DNA of 64,000 nucleotides from Epiperipatus broadwayi (Eukaryota > Onychophora > Udeonychophora > Euonychophora > Peripatidae). The first letter of the stretch is position 1. Each line of letters opens with the position of its first letter. The notes beneath the pieces are model-generated. The model saw only the letters and a program-made list of their open reading frames with translations. It searched no databases and was not told where the DNA came from. Shown piece after piece: positions 48,401-60,939 of the stretch. Made by a program: the position numbers and the translations under genes. The stretch is from positions 7,905,274-7,969,273 of the forward strand of contig JAQFVV010000018.1 in assembly GCA_028023455.1 (NCBI GenBank), read 5' to 3'.

Positions 48401-49494
48401 CATAATTTAATTAACACATAATAATAATAAAAAAAGCAAAAATCGAAATGATTAATTCGCAAAATTAATACATAGATTAAAGATTATTAACTGATTTAGA
48501 GTTCTATTATTGGTCAGATAAGAGTCCATTTACTTATATTATTTTTTATGGATTGACTACTTATTGAAGATATATTTTTAAAAAAGTTGAATTGGTAAAA
48601 GTTTATATTTTCAATTTGGTCTTGATGACTTCTCCAGATTTCATCCAGTTTATGGAATCTTTGCTGATCCTATTGTTTGGTAATAGTTCTTTGGAGACCC
48701 ACGACTGCTACAAGCCTTATTTTCTGGGACCATGGTCAGGAGGCCTCAGATGGCACAAATGAAGTAAACTAAATCTGGTCTCAGACTTCTACATCATGAA
48801 GTCTACACTATATGCTAGCTGCAATACATAGCAAGATTAATAGTCAGATTAATACAACAATCAATTATTTTTCTTTTTATAGTATTAGGCCTCCTTATCA
48901 CTAAATTTTCAGATCCCTTGAATATGACATCACTGATCCTAAGGTCCAGATGTTTTCCTTTCTAGCCTGTGCATGGCTTGGTGCTTGTATTTGTCAATCT
49001 TTAATTTTTTCATTTTCTTATCTGACCTTTCAATTATTTAAGTGTCCCAAGGGCTAGTTTGCTTTACATTTAATTAATAAAACAATCATTTACATTTACT
49101 AAGATTGAACACGATTCTTAAAATAGAAATTAATTAACATTTATTTCTATTTTCTTTTATATAACTTTTTATTTAAAGTACTAATCTTTAGATTTTTACT
49201 TTTTTTTTTTAATTTCTTACTTTTAAATACTTTTTTTTAAAAAAAGTTTTCCATCTGTGCGATATATATATGTTAAACATAACTTTTAATTTTTCAATTT
49301 TAAGTTTTTAATAAATCAATTGTATTTAAGAATTATTTCCTTCTTTTATTTTAATTTTAAAATAATGTAATGGCAATACCATAATTTACACTTAAGACAA
49401 TTAAATCTATTATCTTTGTCTATATCTTCTGAATTAAACTGCCTACTAAGACAACCTTCTTTTCTATTAAATATTATCACTGATAATGATCTTA

Positions 49495-49914
49495 TCAGAT
49501 GGTTGCCATATAATTTATCAACACCTCATTGATGAAATGTTTTACTTTTGTTCTGGGAGTAAAAAAAATATGGTGGGATGACTCAAAATACACTTCACTG
49601 TTGTATTCATCTATTATATATTTAGATAGTGGAGTCATCCCAAGTTTCATGAGTTCATGATTTAACTTGTTATTAATACAAGAAATCTGAAGTCTTAATT
49701 TATGTAGACATTCAGTATTATCATTTGATTGTGCTTCTCTCAATTCCTGAGATTCAGAACTTAATTTATATTCCACATTATCCATATCCTCTTCTCTTTC
49801 TAAGATATTTGGATCAGGTTCAAGCACTTTATTAATGCTGCAATGATCTTCTACTTCATTGCTCTGCTGTATAGTAAAATGATAGTCATGACAATTTTCT
49901 TCTGAAACATTCAT
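49495..49914 (-). pseudogene. Retroelement gag-like ORF, part 2
   Basis: 139-codon open frame with charged, low-complexity start (MNVSEENCHDYHF; LEREEDMDNVEYKLSSESQE) and a more ordered end (TPLSKYIIDEYNSEVYFESS, FFTPRTKVKHFINEVL). No domain is recognised. It is aligned behind the gag-like frame 50579-50154 with stops between them and lies downstream of an LTR/PBS on the same strand, so it is read as the rest of a decayed gag or gag-pol leader. Confidence 0.35.
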
Positions 49915-50153
49915 TTGAACTAAGAGTGATTTGTTCTAAATGCTATCATTATATTCGCAGATCTCATGCTCAGGGTAAGTTTTGGATTCTTGGCATTGAA
50001 TTGCCATCGATATTGTTGATGCTTTTGTGTCATGAAGTCTTTCTACTTCATTGGCAGTTTATTTCTTTTCAACAATATTTTTTTGAACATTATTTAAATC
50101 TAATGATAATTGTTTTATCTCTTCAAACAATTTAGTTTCAACATCTTTGATTT

Positions 50154-50579
50154 CTACTTCCATCTTTTCCTTAACATCATCAATATCTTTTTTAACTCTT
50201 CTTTCATAGAAATTATGTCTTCTTTTAATATCACTTCCATATTATCCATATCAACTTTAGTTACCATATTATCATTCATTCTAGCCATTTCTCCCTTCAT
50301 ATCAGCATTCGTTTTATTCATATCAGCATTCATTTTATTCATTTCTCCCTTCATATCAGCATTCATTTTATTCATTTCTCCCTTCATATCAGCATTCACA
50401 TTATCTTTCTTTGCTTCCATGATAACTTGTAGATGCATTATCAGTTGAACCAATTGAGCTATATGCTTATCACTTTCTTGTACTGTTATAGCTTCAGTTA
50501 CTTTTTGTGTTTGAGATATTTGATCTGTCATGTGAACTTGTGAAGGATGTTCAACTTCTGCTACAGACCCCGCAGACAT
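50154..50579 (-). pseudogene. Gag-like coiled-coil ORF with 11-residue repeats
   Basis: 141 codons. After a polar N-terminus the frame has about four near-identical units based on NADMKGEMNKM (33-bp DNA repeats at about 50284-50400), then a heptad-like KVDMDNMEVILKEDIISMKE helix. Repeated coiled-coil leaders of this sort are common at the start of gag in LTR elements of invertebrates. It starts about 460 bp downstream of the primer-binding site at 51053-51037. No capsid or zinc knuckle was found. Alternative: the coiled-coil part of an unknown host gene, less likely given the LTR context. Confidence 0.45.
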
Positions 50580-51036
50580 TAGGACTCATAAAGATCCTTG
50601 TTCATTACTAATTGAAGCAATTTCTAATTCACTATCTTTATTGCTTGAAGATTCTTCGAAACTTTTTACTTCTATTATTATTAGCTTTTTCCCAATTCTA
50701 GTTATCATTAACGAAAAATTTCTAATGTTATATATAAAAATTACTTTCTTTTCAAAGTTATACTTTAATATATGCCATAAGATTTCATGCAGTGTTTATG
50801 AACTTAAATGTAATTCTATTTTTCCTATTTTTATAAGATGTTGTTATAAAATATATTTTAATACCCAAACTATAATTGTATTTATTTATTTATTTTAAAG
50901 TGACTGATTCATCTGTTTATTATGGTTTATTTTATTTCAAGGTCTCTATTATTTATTATTCAGTGTTTTTACCAATTCACAACATACTCATAATTTTTTT
51001 AACTATGGATTTAACTAATGGAAAACTAGTTTTGTG

Positions 51037-51053
51037 CACCACATTGGGCACCA
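51037..51053 (-). promoter_or_regulatory. Primer-binding site of LTR retrotransposon
   Basis: Minus strand TGGTGCCCAATGTGGTG follows directly after ...CCATTATACA. TGG at the first position after a CA-ended LTR is the normal tRNA-primer arrangement. Confidence 0.6.
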
Positions 51054-51449
51054 TGTATAATGGTACAATCCTTTTCAGAACTCGAGAAAGTCACATCTAA
51101 CTATATTCGGACTTTGAGTCTTCTTATAGAATGCCATGGATGATGTGATTTAAAATATAATCCAATCCACTCCTCTATTAACAACCTCATTACTCTTGGA
51201 ATTCGAGCTCAGAGTAGAAATCGCAATTGACTCTCTTCAGGCATTTCCACAAATATTTCATAGTAATGATAAATTTAGTATAAGCTATATGTAACTTCTT
51301 TATAAATATTAAATCACTAAGTTGATTTAACATATATATATATATATATATATATGCATGAGTATGTATATTTATAATTATTGGTTTTATAAAATGACTA
51401 AATAAAATAAACAAACGAGACTTGTTTAATTTTAAAATCAAGTTTAACA
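51054..51449 (-). repeat. Probable 5' LTR, minus orientation
   Basis: On the minus strand it would start TGTTAAACTTG and end CCATTATACA immediately before the primer-binding site. The inner border is well supported. The outer border is inferred from TG...CA only, and no 3' LTR copy was found in the window. It contains a (TA)n run at 51331-51354. Confidence 0.45.
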
Positions 51450-52999
51450 CATTTTAATCAGTAATAGAAACAAAAATATTATCACGTAAATAATTAAAAA
51501 TATTGAAACAGTAAGATTCGTATTCGAATCTTAAGTTTCACCTTTTTCTGTCGTCTCTCACTGACCGGTCTATCCCACCCAAATTTAAACTTTTTGATAT
51601 CGAATTGTGTGTGTAACAATATTAAAAATGTATAAATATATGTAGAATTCAGCATAAACACGCACACATTTCGATCTCAAATTAAACGCAATAAATAGGG
51701 ATAAAATAATATAATTTAGATTTCTTTTAGTTATATAATTTTGTATAATTTTAATCATTTATTTTGGATTATAAAGTTCGTATTTATTGCTTTGTTTAAA
51801 TTTCATTTAATAATAATTCTAAAAATATCTGATGTAATATTTAATTAAAAGTTAAAATAATCTTATGTTCCCTTTTTGTTTTTGAAATTTAAAAGCATCG
51901 GTCAGTGATAGATAATAGATTAATTAAAGAAAAATTCCCCAAAAGTAATTAGTAAATGTAAAATGTAAACAATAGAACGGCAGCTTTCTTTAATTAAAAA
52001 AAACAACTAAATGCATTGATTATCCTCAGGGCAGATTAAATAGAACCTAAAAATATCTTAACAAAAATGTGAAAGATCAAGATAAGAAAAGAGGCCATCT
52101 TAGACTTGCTGGAGACATTCACTTAAACTTTAGCTTTGCTCTCGATCACTGAGTCTCCAAAATAATAAAGTAATTTGTTCCTGCCAAGGTATGACCGAGT
52201 AAAGCACCTAGATTATTCTCCATCGGGTTATGGCCCACCGGATGCTGAACTTTCCATTGCCCATCATAAATTCACCATGAAGATCTGCTGCCTGAAATAA
52301 ATGAAAAAGCTGCTGCTGTTGTGAAATTAAATGAAATATCTAAATACAAGAAAGACTAGCCACTCGTGAACCTTTTGCTGATAAACTCATGGAATAAGAA
52401 AACTTCTTATAAAACAGGTACCTGTCTGTGTTCAAACTCTAGAGTACTCTAATAATATGCTATAGCTCTTCTTCATACTACTTATCTAAATTATAAAATG
52501 TAAAAACTACCATTTGTATAACTAAATTGAATAATTAATTTAATATGTAAATTTCTCTAATAATCTAGCTTACCTCACTCTATCTGGGGTGCTTGTATTT
52601 CTAAAATCTACATTTTATCTATATTTATTATTTAATTATTGCATGCTCACAATTGTCTCTATTTTCAAAGTTTAAATCTATGATCGTTTAACACAATGAA
52701 TGTGTGTCAAATTTTCATTAATATTTACTTTCTTTAATAACTTAACTTTCATATAAATCGACACGCATTCACTGCTTCATTTGTTGTAATGCAGGGTTCT
52801 ACAACTTCGCAAATGGCTGGCATATTAGTTGTAATCATTCCCAGTTTAGATATGTTTTGTATTTATTAATTCATCATGAATAATTTCAGAAAATTACATT
52901 TCTTTGAGAGTCGCCAGCGTTCTTCAGTAAATGTTGATAATGTCGGGCCGAATTAGAAATCCATTTAAATCTTATCATAATCGTTTATAAGTATACATG
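51450..52999. other. Unassigned DNA
   Basis: Mostly AT-rich. Positions 52080-52400 are GC-richer with short open segments (for example LLPEINEKAAAVVKLNE) that I cannot match to a family. They may be an old repeat or a gene scrap. Confidence 0.4.
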
Positions 53000-53290
53000 T
53001 GTTACGTTTTAGAGACGTGATGATCCATTCCGCCGTGAAATTTCCGGATTCTTCAGGGTTGAAATTAACCCCAGTCGTCCTACACAAGCGGGCATAATGG
53101 GTGCTCCCGTAGGACTTGACAACGTCATGCAGCCAGCCGGCAAAAATGCGACACGGACCGCTTGTCCCTGGTTATGCTTATGTGACACCTTACTTCATCG
53201 GGTCGGGGCAGAGACCAGCCTGACATTCTTATAAACCCATTCGCGGCATTGCAGTTTCAATATACTGCCATTCCATATCACCTTTCTAAA
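53000..53290 (-). other. GC-rich unclassified repeat-like segment
   Basis: Stands out sharply in base composition. The minus strand contains GACCCGATGAAGTAAGG, a GC-rich domain and AACCCTGAAGAATCCGG, which looks like a degraded hammerhead first strand; the GAAA strand is not preserved. No ORF and no second copy in the window. Confidence 0.35.
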
Positions 53291-55579
53291 GCGTACCACG
53301 TGTTCCTTTGCTCAATTCTATTATTCTATATATCACTCCGCCTCTGCATTATCTTCATCATTCACTCTCAAATAAATGTTTGCTCTTAGTCATAAAATAA
53401 ATAGTTTAATTAAATAAATATATGTCCGCCGCTACTCTTAAATCTTACTTTAGACTCTTGCATTGCAAAGGTATAAATCCCTCCAGGCATGCATTAGAAA
53501 TACTCACTCGAGAATTTTAGGTAGCTAGATTATGCAAACAAATAAGTGAATTCCTTTTGTAAACATTTCAGTATCGGAAATACCGCTACTGAAATCCTCA
53601 ATATAAAATAAGGTCTAAATAAATAAATGTACTCTTTAAAATATAATCATGTCGCAAATTCCACTACTGAAGCTTTCAATCCCTAAAATATTATTAGTAA
53701 ATGTTTTATTAAAATGTATTAATAAATAATTTCAAACTATATGTCTGCAGTTACGTTTCATTTATTCGATACCCATTCTATATAATATTTCCTCGATTAT
53801 GTAAATATAAATGTTTAATTAATATTAGTTGGGTTATTGGCTAACTCGAGAATAAAATCATGAGTCTCTTGCATATCCCTGACCACCATGCCTAAGGAAA
53901 TATTTACTAATGTCGCATCAGATGCGTTGTTTCGTGGATTGTATTGTGGAACCGATAAACTATGTTCGAACTCAGTACCACGGGTGGCTTCGCTACTCGA
54001 TGGTGCTGCTGTTCTGTATGGTGGTCGAATTCTGCACTATGTTTACGAGTCACATGTTTTCTAACCATTACATTATTAAAATTTAGAATTATAATCTGTG
54101 CTTATATATAATACAATAATAAACTATTTAACATCCAAAAAAAATATAATGCAATTATTTAGATATATATAATTTAAAATCATGTGTACAATAAATAATA
54201 CCACCATACATTATAAATCTACATATTGTGTCAATAAAATGATTCAGTGTGTGTTATATGTTTATACCAGATAACATCCATTCACACTAGAATAACAATA
54301 GAATGTATTCTTATGTTAATTATGTTATTGAGTAAAAAGAAATTATGATAATTGTCAGGTAAGGTTCAATTTGCAATATAATAAAACTCACTTCCAAATT
54401 GAAATAATTTAAAAACTTTTACCTTAGTCAACTGTCGCTTTCATCAGAGCATATATTAAAATATCAACATCTAGATTTTATTAAATAATTAAAAACAAAA
54501 TGTTCATCTTATCAGTTCTCCAATTTAATATACAAAATAATTTTTCCATGTAAATATAATTATCCCCAAAGGAAATAAAGTTTAAGAGTTATTAAAGTAC
54601 ACAATGAAGTATTCCAAGACAAAAAAGAATAATGGTTTTATATTTCTTCTTAGACGGAATAAAATGACGATGAATGTTGAAACAAAAAATTCATTGATCA
54701 TCCTTCAAAGAGGCAATCCAAATATTCATTCTTTTAAATATTTGTGTAGTAAAATATTTAATGTCTTCAATAAAATAGACCATTATTAAGACAGGTTTTT
54801 ATTGGAAATTATGATGATTATATTTTAGGCATTAAGTAGGAATAAATTTACATGTTCAGGTTTAAAACATCAGCACAAATCCTTGGCATAAATTGTCTAG
54901 CCAGAGAACATCTTTGTAAATTTTTGTCTTCTTAAACATATATTTTGAAAACTCATTTTGAAGACGTTGATTTCTCTTATAACCTTGTCAATTTAAATGA
55001 TTATTTTTTTAGTTCTTTATAATATTAAAAGTAAGTAAATTAATTACTTGAAGAAAGTTTTAAAATAGTGAATCTTCTTTTTTTTCTTAAAAGTGTTCTA
55101 AATTCGAACACATTTAAATTTACCGACGACGTAGTTATTGCTTCAATAACTAAATAGAAGATTATTATTATAACAATATTAGTTTGTTTTTATACTTGTA
55201 TTAATTTCCAAAAGGATATCACATAATCATGCTCACACTCTTTATTGTTTAAATATACAATTTGTAATGAACTCCAAACGTTTATTTCCTTTGTTTCAAC
55301 TGATAAAATGCAATGTTGACTTAAGGCTTTGTCAATGTCAAGTTTTGGTTAATAAAAAAATACTATTAGTTGGAAACATTTATTTATGTATGCATATAAA
55401 TATATTAAAATAATTCATTTTTAGAATTATTATTTTAATATTTAATTAGTTTATGTATATAGCTGATATATGAAAAGCTTAAGATAGGTGTAGGTTATTT
55501 ATATCTGTTAATTTAATATAGGCACCAGTAAATTAATAAAGAATCACATTGTTTTAGGTGAGGCTCATGTGGTACTCTC

Positions 55580-55615
<36 letters not shown>
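53291..55615. other. AT-rich DNA, no gene
   Basis: Positions 53880-54060 are again GC-richer (possible LTR or SINE relic). A frame at 54604-54789 encodes a basic 61-residue peptide without recognisable features. A (TA)n run lies at 55583-55612. Confidence 0.45.
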
Positions 55616-55616
<1 letters not shown>

Positions 55617-55708
55617 AGGAAATCAAGTCATACATCACGTGACTTAATTTAATAAGCTTGTACTACAAATGTTATATAATGAGCTTAAATACCTCTTAAT
55701 AAGCTTTT

Positions 55709-55777
55709 CTGAATATCTCTATCCCCAGACCAGTTTCTAGCTGTTGGCTGTCATCAGTGATGTGCTAGAATATTCAG
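55709..55777 (-). ncRNA. Type I hammerhead, unit 1
   Basis: Minus strand: CTGAATATTCTAGCACATCA, the core CTGATGA (55757-55751), helix II CAGCCAACAGCTA, GAAA (55737-55734), helix III ACTGGT (self-pairing with two G-U in a dimer), C at 55728 as cleavage base, then TGGGGATAGAGATATTCAG. The two outer strands pair as helix I (a 12-bp distal helix with one bulge and 3 bp next to the core). All core bases are present. The pair closing helix II at the core is C-A instead of the usual G-C, which should weaken it. Confidence 0.75.
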
Positions 55778-56079
55778 ACATTTGATTTAAAAATACCAGC
55801 TCAAGCCCAGCATTTATCTAATAGTTAACTAAAAATTCAAACTGTTCAGACATCTATATGTCTTTAAATCCAGTTATCTAACTTAAATAGCCATATTGAA
55901 CTGAACTAAATTGAAATACGCCATATATTAACAGCTTTAGCAATATAACATTGCCAAAGTCTTAAGAACAAAATGATAATTGCAAGAAAATCAAGTCATA
56001 CACTATGTGGCTTAATTTGATAAGCTTGTAATACAAATGTTATGTAATGACCTTGAATAGCTTTCAACAAGTTTTTCCA

Positions 56080-56145
56080 AATATCCCTATTCCCAGACCA
56101 TTTTCTAGCTGTTGGCTGTCATGAGTGAGGGACTAGGATATTCAG
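56080..56145 (-). ncRNA. Hammerhead relic, unit 2
   Basis: Same architecture as unit 1, but the core reads CTCATGA (G5 to C), which should abolish catalysis. In helix I one pair has changed on both strands relative to unit 1 (U-A to C-G), a compensatory change that supports the fold. GAAA and the GTC site are kept. Confidence 0.65.
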
Positions 56146-56626
56146 ACATTAGATCTAAAATGCCAGCTAAGCTCAGCATTTATCTAATAATTAACATATT
56201 AAGTAAAAAATCTGAACTTTTCAGATATCTATATGTCTTTAAATCCAGCTATCTAACTTAAATAGCCATATGAAACTGAACTAAGTTCAGATACCATATA
56301 TTAACAGCTTTAACAATATAACATCACCAACGTCTCAAGAGTAAAACTATAATAGCAATGAAAAACCTTTCGTTAACTATTGTTTAATATACACATATTA
56401 CAACAATATCAGAAAAACGATGATGAAATTTAGTTGCAAGCAATAAAATCACAAAAACGTAAAGGAAAAAAGTAATAAAAAATTTTTTATTATTATTAAT
56501 CCAATACATATCTATATAAATCATAACACATGATGTAAATAATCAACTCAATGCATAAACTTGAATTTGGTATTTAAAAGAGTCAAATTAACACTAAAAA
56601 GAACAACAATCATTTTGGTGATCAGC

Positions 56627-56627
56627 A

Positions 56628-56695
<68 letters not shown>
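56627..56695 (+). repeat. (TA)n microsatellite, ~34 units
   Basis: Uninterrupted TA run directly abutting the truncated 5' end of the RTE copy. Confidence 0.95.
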
Positions 56696-56698
<3 letters not shown>

Positions 56699-56700
<2 letters not shown>

Positions 56701-57960
56701 CAGCCTTTTATCAGTTTTATATAAAATTTTTACCAAGATAATTACAACTCGTCTACAGAGAACCTTGGATTTTCACCAACCAAGAGAACAAGCTGGATTT
56801 AAAAGTGGTTTTAGTACAGTAGATCATATTCAAGTATTGAGAGAAGTTATAGAAAGGACAAATGAATATGAGTTGTCATTATGTTTTGGATTTGTAGATT
56901 ATGAAAAGGCATTTGATTCTATAAACATTTCTTCAGTGATTAAAGGATTGGATCATCAAGATATAGATCCAGGATATTGTCATATTTTAAAGAATATTTA
57001 TAAAAATGCAACAGCAACAATTAGATTACATAATGATACTGGGAAAGTCAACATTGAGAAAGGTGTAAGACAAGGTGACTCCATATCTCCAAAACTTTTT
57101 ACAGCAGTGCTGCAAGAAGTATTTTGTGGATTAAAATGGGAAGCTAAAGGAGTGAAAGTAAATGGAGATTATTTAAGTCATTTAGATTTCGCAGATGATG
57201 TAGTTGTTTTTTCAAATAATGCTTCCGAGCTGCAGGAAATGTTGCAGGAGTTATCAGATGAAAGTAGAAAAGTAGGACTAAAGATAAATGTTAAAAAGAC
57301 TAAAGTAATGTTTAATCGATTTGCTCAAAATATGAAAATAAAGATTGATTATGATGAATTAGAAGAAGTTAAGAGTTACAAATACCTTGGTCAGATTATT
57401 AATACAGATGGAAACATAATAGAGAAAATTAATCATAGAATTAAACTTGGTTGGAGTGCTTTTGGTAGAAATAACTTGATATTAAAAGGAAATATGCCTA
57501 TGTGTTTGAAAAGAAAGGTTTTTAACAAATGTGTTTTACCAGTTCTTACTTATGGATCTGAGACTTGGACACTTAATAGAAGATCAATACAGAGACTTCA
57601 GACCACTCAAAGAAGTATGGAGAGATGTATGTTGGGAGTAACAAGAAGAGATCGAAAACGCAATGTATGGGTAAGAGAACAAACAGGTGTTACTGACCTC
57701 ATTGAAAAAATTAAAAGATTGAAGTGGAGTTGGGCTGGACATATTGCTAGAAGAGATGATAATAGATGGACGAATTGAAATTTTAAACTGGATTCCAAGA
57801 GATTGTAAAAGACCCAGAAGGAGACCACATGTAAGATGGATGGATGAAATAAGAAAATGTGTAGGGGTGATGTGGAGAAGAGAAGCTAAAGATCGGAGAA
57901 GATGGATTAAACTTGGAGAGACCTTCATCCTGCAGTGGATTGATAATGGTTGATAATGAT
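56699..57960 (+). pseudogene. RTE-type LINE, 5'-truncated, best copy
   Basis: Begins inside the RT domain at ISLLSVLYKIFTKII, immediately after the TA repeat. An open frame runs to a TGA at 57776-57778. RT landmarks: REQAGFKSGFS, LCFGFVDYEKAFDS, GVRQGDSISPKLF, the active-site block LDFADDVVVF, and KINVKKTKVMFN. The C-terminal region follows: LPVLTYGSETWTLNRR, RSMERCMLGVTRRDRK, LKWSWAGHIARRDDNRW. Near 57770 a frameshift moves the rest (ILNWIPRDCKRPRRRPHVRW, MDEIRK) into another frame, ending at the stop 57951-57953. The 3' end has a GATGATGATATATATACACA tail, as usual for RTE. The endonuclease is missing. It is closely related to the 3-5 kb and 10 kb copies and serves as their reference. Confidence 0.9.
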
Positions 57961-60087
57961 GATGATATATATACACACACACAAATGACCTTCCCTCTCA
58001 AAAATAAGACCAAAAACTCTTGTTGACTAATCAATGTATGTATTTTGTAAGCTGTGATTGATGTTGTTCAAAGAGAAAGATCTTGAGCCATCAAAGTAAA
58101 ACCTTAAATGAGAATATCTCATTGAAAATGGGTAAGAGCTGAAATAAAAATGGACGAATGTAAAGACAGTAAATTAATATATTTTAAATTACAAATCTCA
58201 GAAATAGCTTTAAATTTATTTGATACTTCAAGAATACCTTCAATATTTAGCCAGAGCATTTATACCAACTCCAATTTGAGATTCCCAATAGCCAATATTT
58301 AGCTATTCAACAATTTCAAGGATTCTTATCAACTACATATACAGAGATACATATAACCATACCCTGCTAAGTGTAAAGTTATCTCGTGGGAAGATTCATT
58401 ACTGAGGAAGCTGTAACCACCAAAACCGAATTCAACTTAAAACAGCATCTATTCATCTATGCTGAAGGCACTACTAATTTTACTACTTGGGTGTGAAGAT
58501 GTAAATTTAACACTTCAATGCATGCTATATGAGAAAAAATTCAGATCGCCATCATGCACATTCCAAAACATTCAAACTCAACCATTTGGATCATGAACTA
58601 TAGAAATAAAAACACACATAATTCTTTTAGGACATTTTTCTTTATGGACTTTTAATGAATTTTAGGTTGTCAACATGTGGATAATTTTATGTATCTATGT
58701 TTTTTTTATTTCTTTCCTTTACTATAGGTTGATAAGGGTATAAATTCTTGATGTACTAGAAGGAAAGAAGTATTATTAACTTAATTCTAAATTGAAATGA
58801 AATATAGGGTCAGATGTAATCTTGCTTGTGGATGAATTTGATTATCACCAGGGTTAGAGGTAAGACTTTATATTTTCCAACATTAAATATCAACACTTGT
58901 ACAGTTCTACTGTTATTTGTTGTTTGTTTGTACTAATCATTTTGTCATTAATTGTTTTTGGTATATATGATTAAAAACTTCTCATGTGAATGATCTTTTC
59001 TATCATTGTAGAAATAAATCATAATAGAAAGAGAAGATCCCAGATCACCACCACATTGTTTAATATGAATCAATCAATAATTATGTTGGAGACAAAGAAT
59101 TATGATTTTACTAAATTCTAAATTAGCAAGCACGTATACAAATAACAAGTTTTAAATTTTTTTGTTAATATTGATATTGAATGATTAATCTTTGAGGAGA
59201 AAATGGGGATTGGAGTAATAGATATTGACAGTATGGACCAAAGAATAGTCATCAATAACTAAATGAAAGAATTGCTATTGTTTATAGTTCCTTGTTTTAA
59301 AAAAATCTGTAATAAGAGTGAATAAATTTGTTCAATATACGATTACAAATTAAAGATGGTCATTTGCATTTTTCTTTCTTTATTTATCAATTTATCAAAC
59401 AATCATGCAATGAAAATAGTAATATGAATATTCCCTGAAGTAGAATATTGTATGTATTCTCTCTAAGCTCGAATGCTGGGATAAATGGAATTTAGGGATT
59501 GAGAACAAAGACGAATATAGATGGAGATATTTGATGTAGGTTCGTATGCTAACATGTCATCTTTTCGGATTGAAATCAGAATAGTTATGAGCCTAGAAAT
59601 TTAGGAACTCTTGATATGCGTTCTCTTCCATTCTGATGGGCTATCATGTATATTGCTATGGCATCCAGGATCTATTTCATTGTATATGGGCATCCAGCCA
59701 TACGAATCTTAGATTGATATTACGTTTCGATATCTCTCAATAATAAAAATTATAAAATCAAAATATGTTCTGTTACATTTTTTAATGTGATGAATTGAAC
59801 TTGGATAATTAAAAATTAATCGAGTAAAGTAGTATGTAGTCAACCGCTTAAAAGAATTAAAGAATAAAATATAAAAGTAGTAAAGATGAAAAATGGAGTG
59901 AAATAATAGCTTAGTTAAAACTCAATTTTTGGCAAATACAGTAAAATATAGAGACGATATATCTTCCCGTGATGTTTCTTAATGTAGTTTAATGTATATA
60001 AAGGTTAATATCTGAAAATAAAAGCTTAGTAAAATAATTTAAAACAAAAAAGTAAAAAATAATATAAACTCAATTATAAAGTAAACT
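57961..60087. other. AT-rich DNA, no gene
   Basis: No coding or structural feature recognised. Any 5' LTR of the following element has no visible border here. Confidence 0.5.
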
Positions 60088-60880
60088 ATGCAGTCCGAAA
60101 ATATTGACGAAGGAGAAAATAAAAATGAAGTACGAGGTGATACGGATGGAAGTGAAGAAGAGATTTCACTTCTAGAAAATCTAGAAGAAAAGCAAAACAT
60201 TGACCTATCTGGGGGGATTGTAGTAGAAAACATCCAAGCACCAGAAACAACTATGTTTCTAGAAAATCTAGGTTGAAGAGAAAACAATCACAAACGATGT
60301 CTTGCTAAACCAATTGATTATGCTGATGCAGCAAATGTCAGCAAATCAGAGAAAATGTCAATCAATATAATGACCAATTTATCTGAAAAGATAGACAACG
60401 TGAAAACAGCGATATTAAATTCCTACAATTAAAAAAAGTTATTGATGAAAAGGACAGCAAATGTTAATGAAGATTTGAGGAATTGAAAAAAAAATTGAAA
60501 CTAAATTAGATACTAAGTTTATAGAAGTAAGCCTATGATAACTTCAAATTTAAAATAAAACAAAATTAGAAAGAATACCAGATCAAGATCAATAAGCAAA
60601 TAGGGAACTTACAGATAGAAATAAATCAGTCTAAAAAAACAAGACAATAAGTTAGAAATTCAGGAGAAGAAATTTAATTCAATAGAAAATGATCATAAAT
60701 GTATCAACATTATGCAAGGTTTAATTGAAATAGAGACACACAAAATAGAAAGTGTTGAAAAATTAATTGAAAACCACAATAGTCATCAGAACCAACTAGA
60801 AAAATATTAACATCTCTGTAAATCAAAGAAGTGAAATTTTAGAATCTGAATATTCTAACAAATTAGAAAAACTAAAAAAA
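60088..60880 (+). pseudogene. Gag-like charged ORF, decayed
   Basis: An open frame at 60088-60276 (MQSENIDEGENKNEVRGDTD..., acidic) is followed by frames broken by many stops. Their text is coiled-coil-like (MQQMSANQRK; KLEIQEKKFNSIENDHKCIN; HKIESVEKLIENHNSHQNQL). Composition and position ahead of an integrase end suggest the gag leader of a Gypsy-like element, similar in style to 50154-50579. No capsid is recognised. Confidence 0.4.
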
Positions 60881-60939
60881 AAAAAAACAAATCCAACACA
60901 CCCCAATTCTTTTTCAAAGACCCATGCTTATTCTCATCG

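Larger units (their letters stand above)
38524..49494. other. 11 kb AT-rich DNA without genes
   Basis: No exon-like or conserved coding segment was recognised on either strand. It contains microsatellites (listed), a pyrimidine tract and one tRNA-like relic. Positions 48060-48290 and 48600-48790 are slightly GC-richer and may be old repeats. The frame 46018-46284 shows only A/T-driven hydrophobic text. Confidence 0.6.
55616..56358 (-). mobile_element. Tandem 368-bp retrozyme-like repeat
   Basis: Two head-to-tail units (55616-55984 and 55985-56358; AATCAAGTCATAC at 55621 and 55989 gives the 368-bp period) with roughly 80-85% similarity. Each carries, on the minus strand, a hammerhead arrangement with the same helix II sequence. 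No ORF. A (TA)n run abuts the left end. A target duplication could not be resolved. Size, tandem form and hammerheads match animal retrozymes. Confidence 0.75.

Noticed and set aside
54420-54460. Minus-strand CTGATGAAAGCGACAGTTG resembling a hammerhead first strand
   Set aside because: No matching GAAAC strand or helix I partner nearby; at most a decayed SINE or PLE piece.
58390-58430. CTGAGGAAGCTG...CCGAA as hammerhead
   Set aside because: No GAAA and no helix II complementarity.
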